Shown here piece by piece: positions 63,809 to 64,000 of a stretch of DNA of 64,000 bases. Location: contig SHZF01000011.1 in NCBI GenBank assembly GCA_009692425.1, positions 38,533 through 102,532 of the forward strand. Reading direction: 5' to 3'. The stretch's first letter is position 1; each line of letters begins with the position of its first letter. Source of the DNA: Myxococcales bacterium. GTDB lineage: Bacteria; Myxococcota_A; UBA9042. The position numbers and the translations under genes are program-made. Below the pieces are notes generated by a model, which did not search any database, was not told the origin of the DNA, and saw only the letters and a list, made by a program, of their open reading frames with translations.

Positions 63809-64000
63809 CTACGCGAAGATGCGTGGCGTCGGGCGGCGTGCCAACCCATGGACGGTCACTTCGGCCCCGCCGCCGTGAGCCAGCGTCTCGTCCCGCTCGT
63901 TGCGGACGCGCGCCAAGATGGCGACCGGCGAGCCCGTACCGTCGCGGCTGGTCTCATCGATCAAACCGCGGCGCCGATGCAACACGACCATCGAACTTTT
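63809..64000 (-). CDS. C-terminal end of a gene entering from the right edge
   Basis: An open frame runs from the right edge to a TAG at 63809-63811 with 63 visible codons (SSMVVLHRRRGLIDETSRDG ... RRPTPRIFA). It may be the end of a longer regulator or signalling protein, or a chance frame. Nothing diagnostic is visible. Confidence 0.4.
   Translation of the reverse strand, partial: KSSMVVLHRRRGLIDETSRDGTGSPVAILARVRNERDETLAHGGGAEVTVHGLARRPTPRIFA

Overview
This is a GC-rich chromosomal segment from a Gram-negative bacterium. It most resembles a deltaproteobacterial-type lineage such as Myxococcota or Bradymonadota. The evidence is a very high density of lipoproteins and outer-membrane barrels, Cys-rich CDDGNPCT-type repeat lipoproteins, thrombospondin type-3 repeats, a MopE-like DDNGDGRIDEGC motif, a SpoIVB-S55-like exported protein, and an alpha-type acyl-CoA carboxylase. 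The phylum is an inference from gene content; no rRNA gene is present. I see no transposase, integrase, phage gene, CRISPR array or tRNA.

Layout. 1-8182: an acyl-CoA carboxylase alpha subunit leaving the left edge, a decayed Cys-rich ORF, a GMC oxidoreductase preceded by a 17-bp minisatellite, a PLP enzyme fused in frame to a gluconate-dehydrogenase-subunit-3-like domain, an MBL-fold hydrolase, a DagK-type lipid kinase and an orphan Phd-type antitoxin. 8309-12354: FAH-family hydrolase, OPT transporter, GlsB-like protein and a hypothetical. 12411-18303 (minus strand): exported hypothetical, unknown 628-aa protein, MaoC dehydratase, barrel lipoprotein. 18435-27196 (plus): a broken Cys-rich gene, a receiver-cyclase, a C45-like Ntn-hydrolase lipoprotein translationally coupled to a barrel protein, a 1014-aa Cys-rich lipoprotein and an unusual HFCD flavoprotein.

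27244-34216 (minus): a likely long operon of metzincin lipoprotein, MscS channel, DksA/TraR-like zinc finger and barrel/TSP3 protein, in which three consecutive genes overlap by GTGA and ATGA, followed by clpS-clpA. 34351-37033 (plus): a small basic protein, two tandem DsbA/HCCA-isomerase-fold paralogues and a TPR protein. 37077-40256 (minus): a Tat-type Rieske lipoprotein, a monoheme cytochrome fused to an outer-membrane barrel, a YceI protein and a small membrane protein. This looks like an envelope electron-transfer module and is the locus I rate as most likely to be a little-described system. 40486-53568: fibrinogen-like protein, ThiO, penicillin-acylase lipoprotein, SLC13 transporter, propeller protein, S55-like protein and a lipoprotein.

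53685-64000: FadL-type porin, a small Cys protein with a repeat that duplicates its stop region, an Fe-S-type Rrf2 regulator, an esterase, an SH3 protein, RidA, a 141-aa hypothetical, groEL, groES, a polytopic membrane protein with a previously unlisted 53-aa membrane protein upstream, an exported hypothetical and a partial gene at the right edge.

A recurring structural theme is short tandem repeats (12, 15, 17, 18, 21, 24 and 33 bp) sitting at the very beginning, end or flexible linker of genes. At least two look copied from the adjacent start or stop region.
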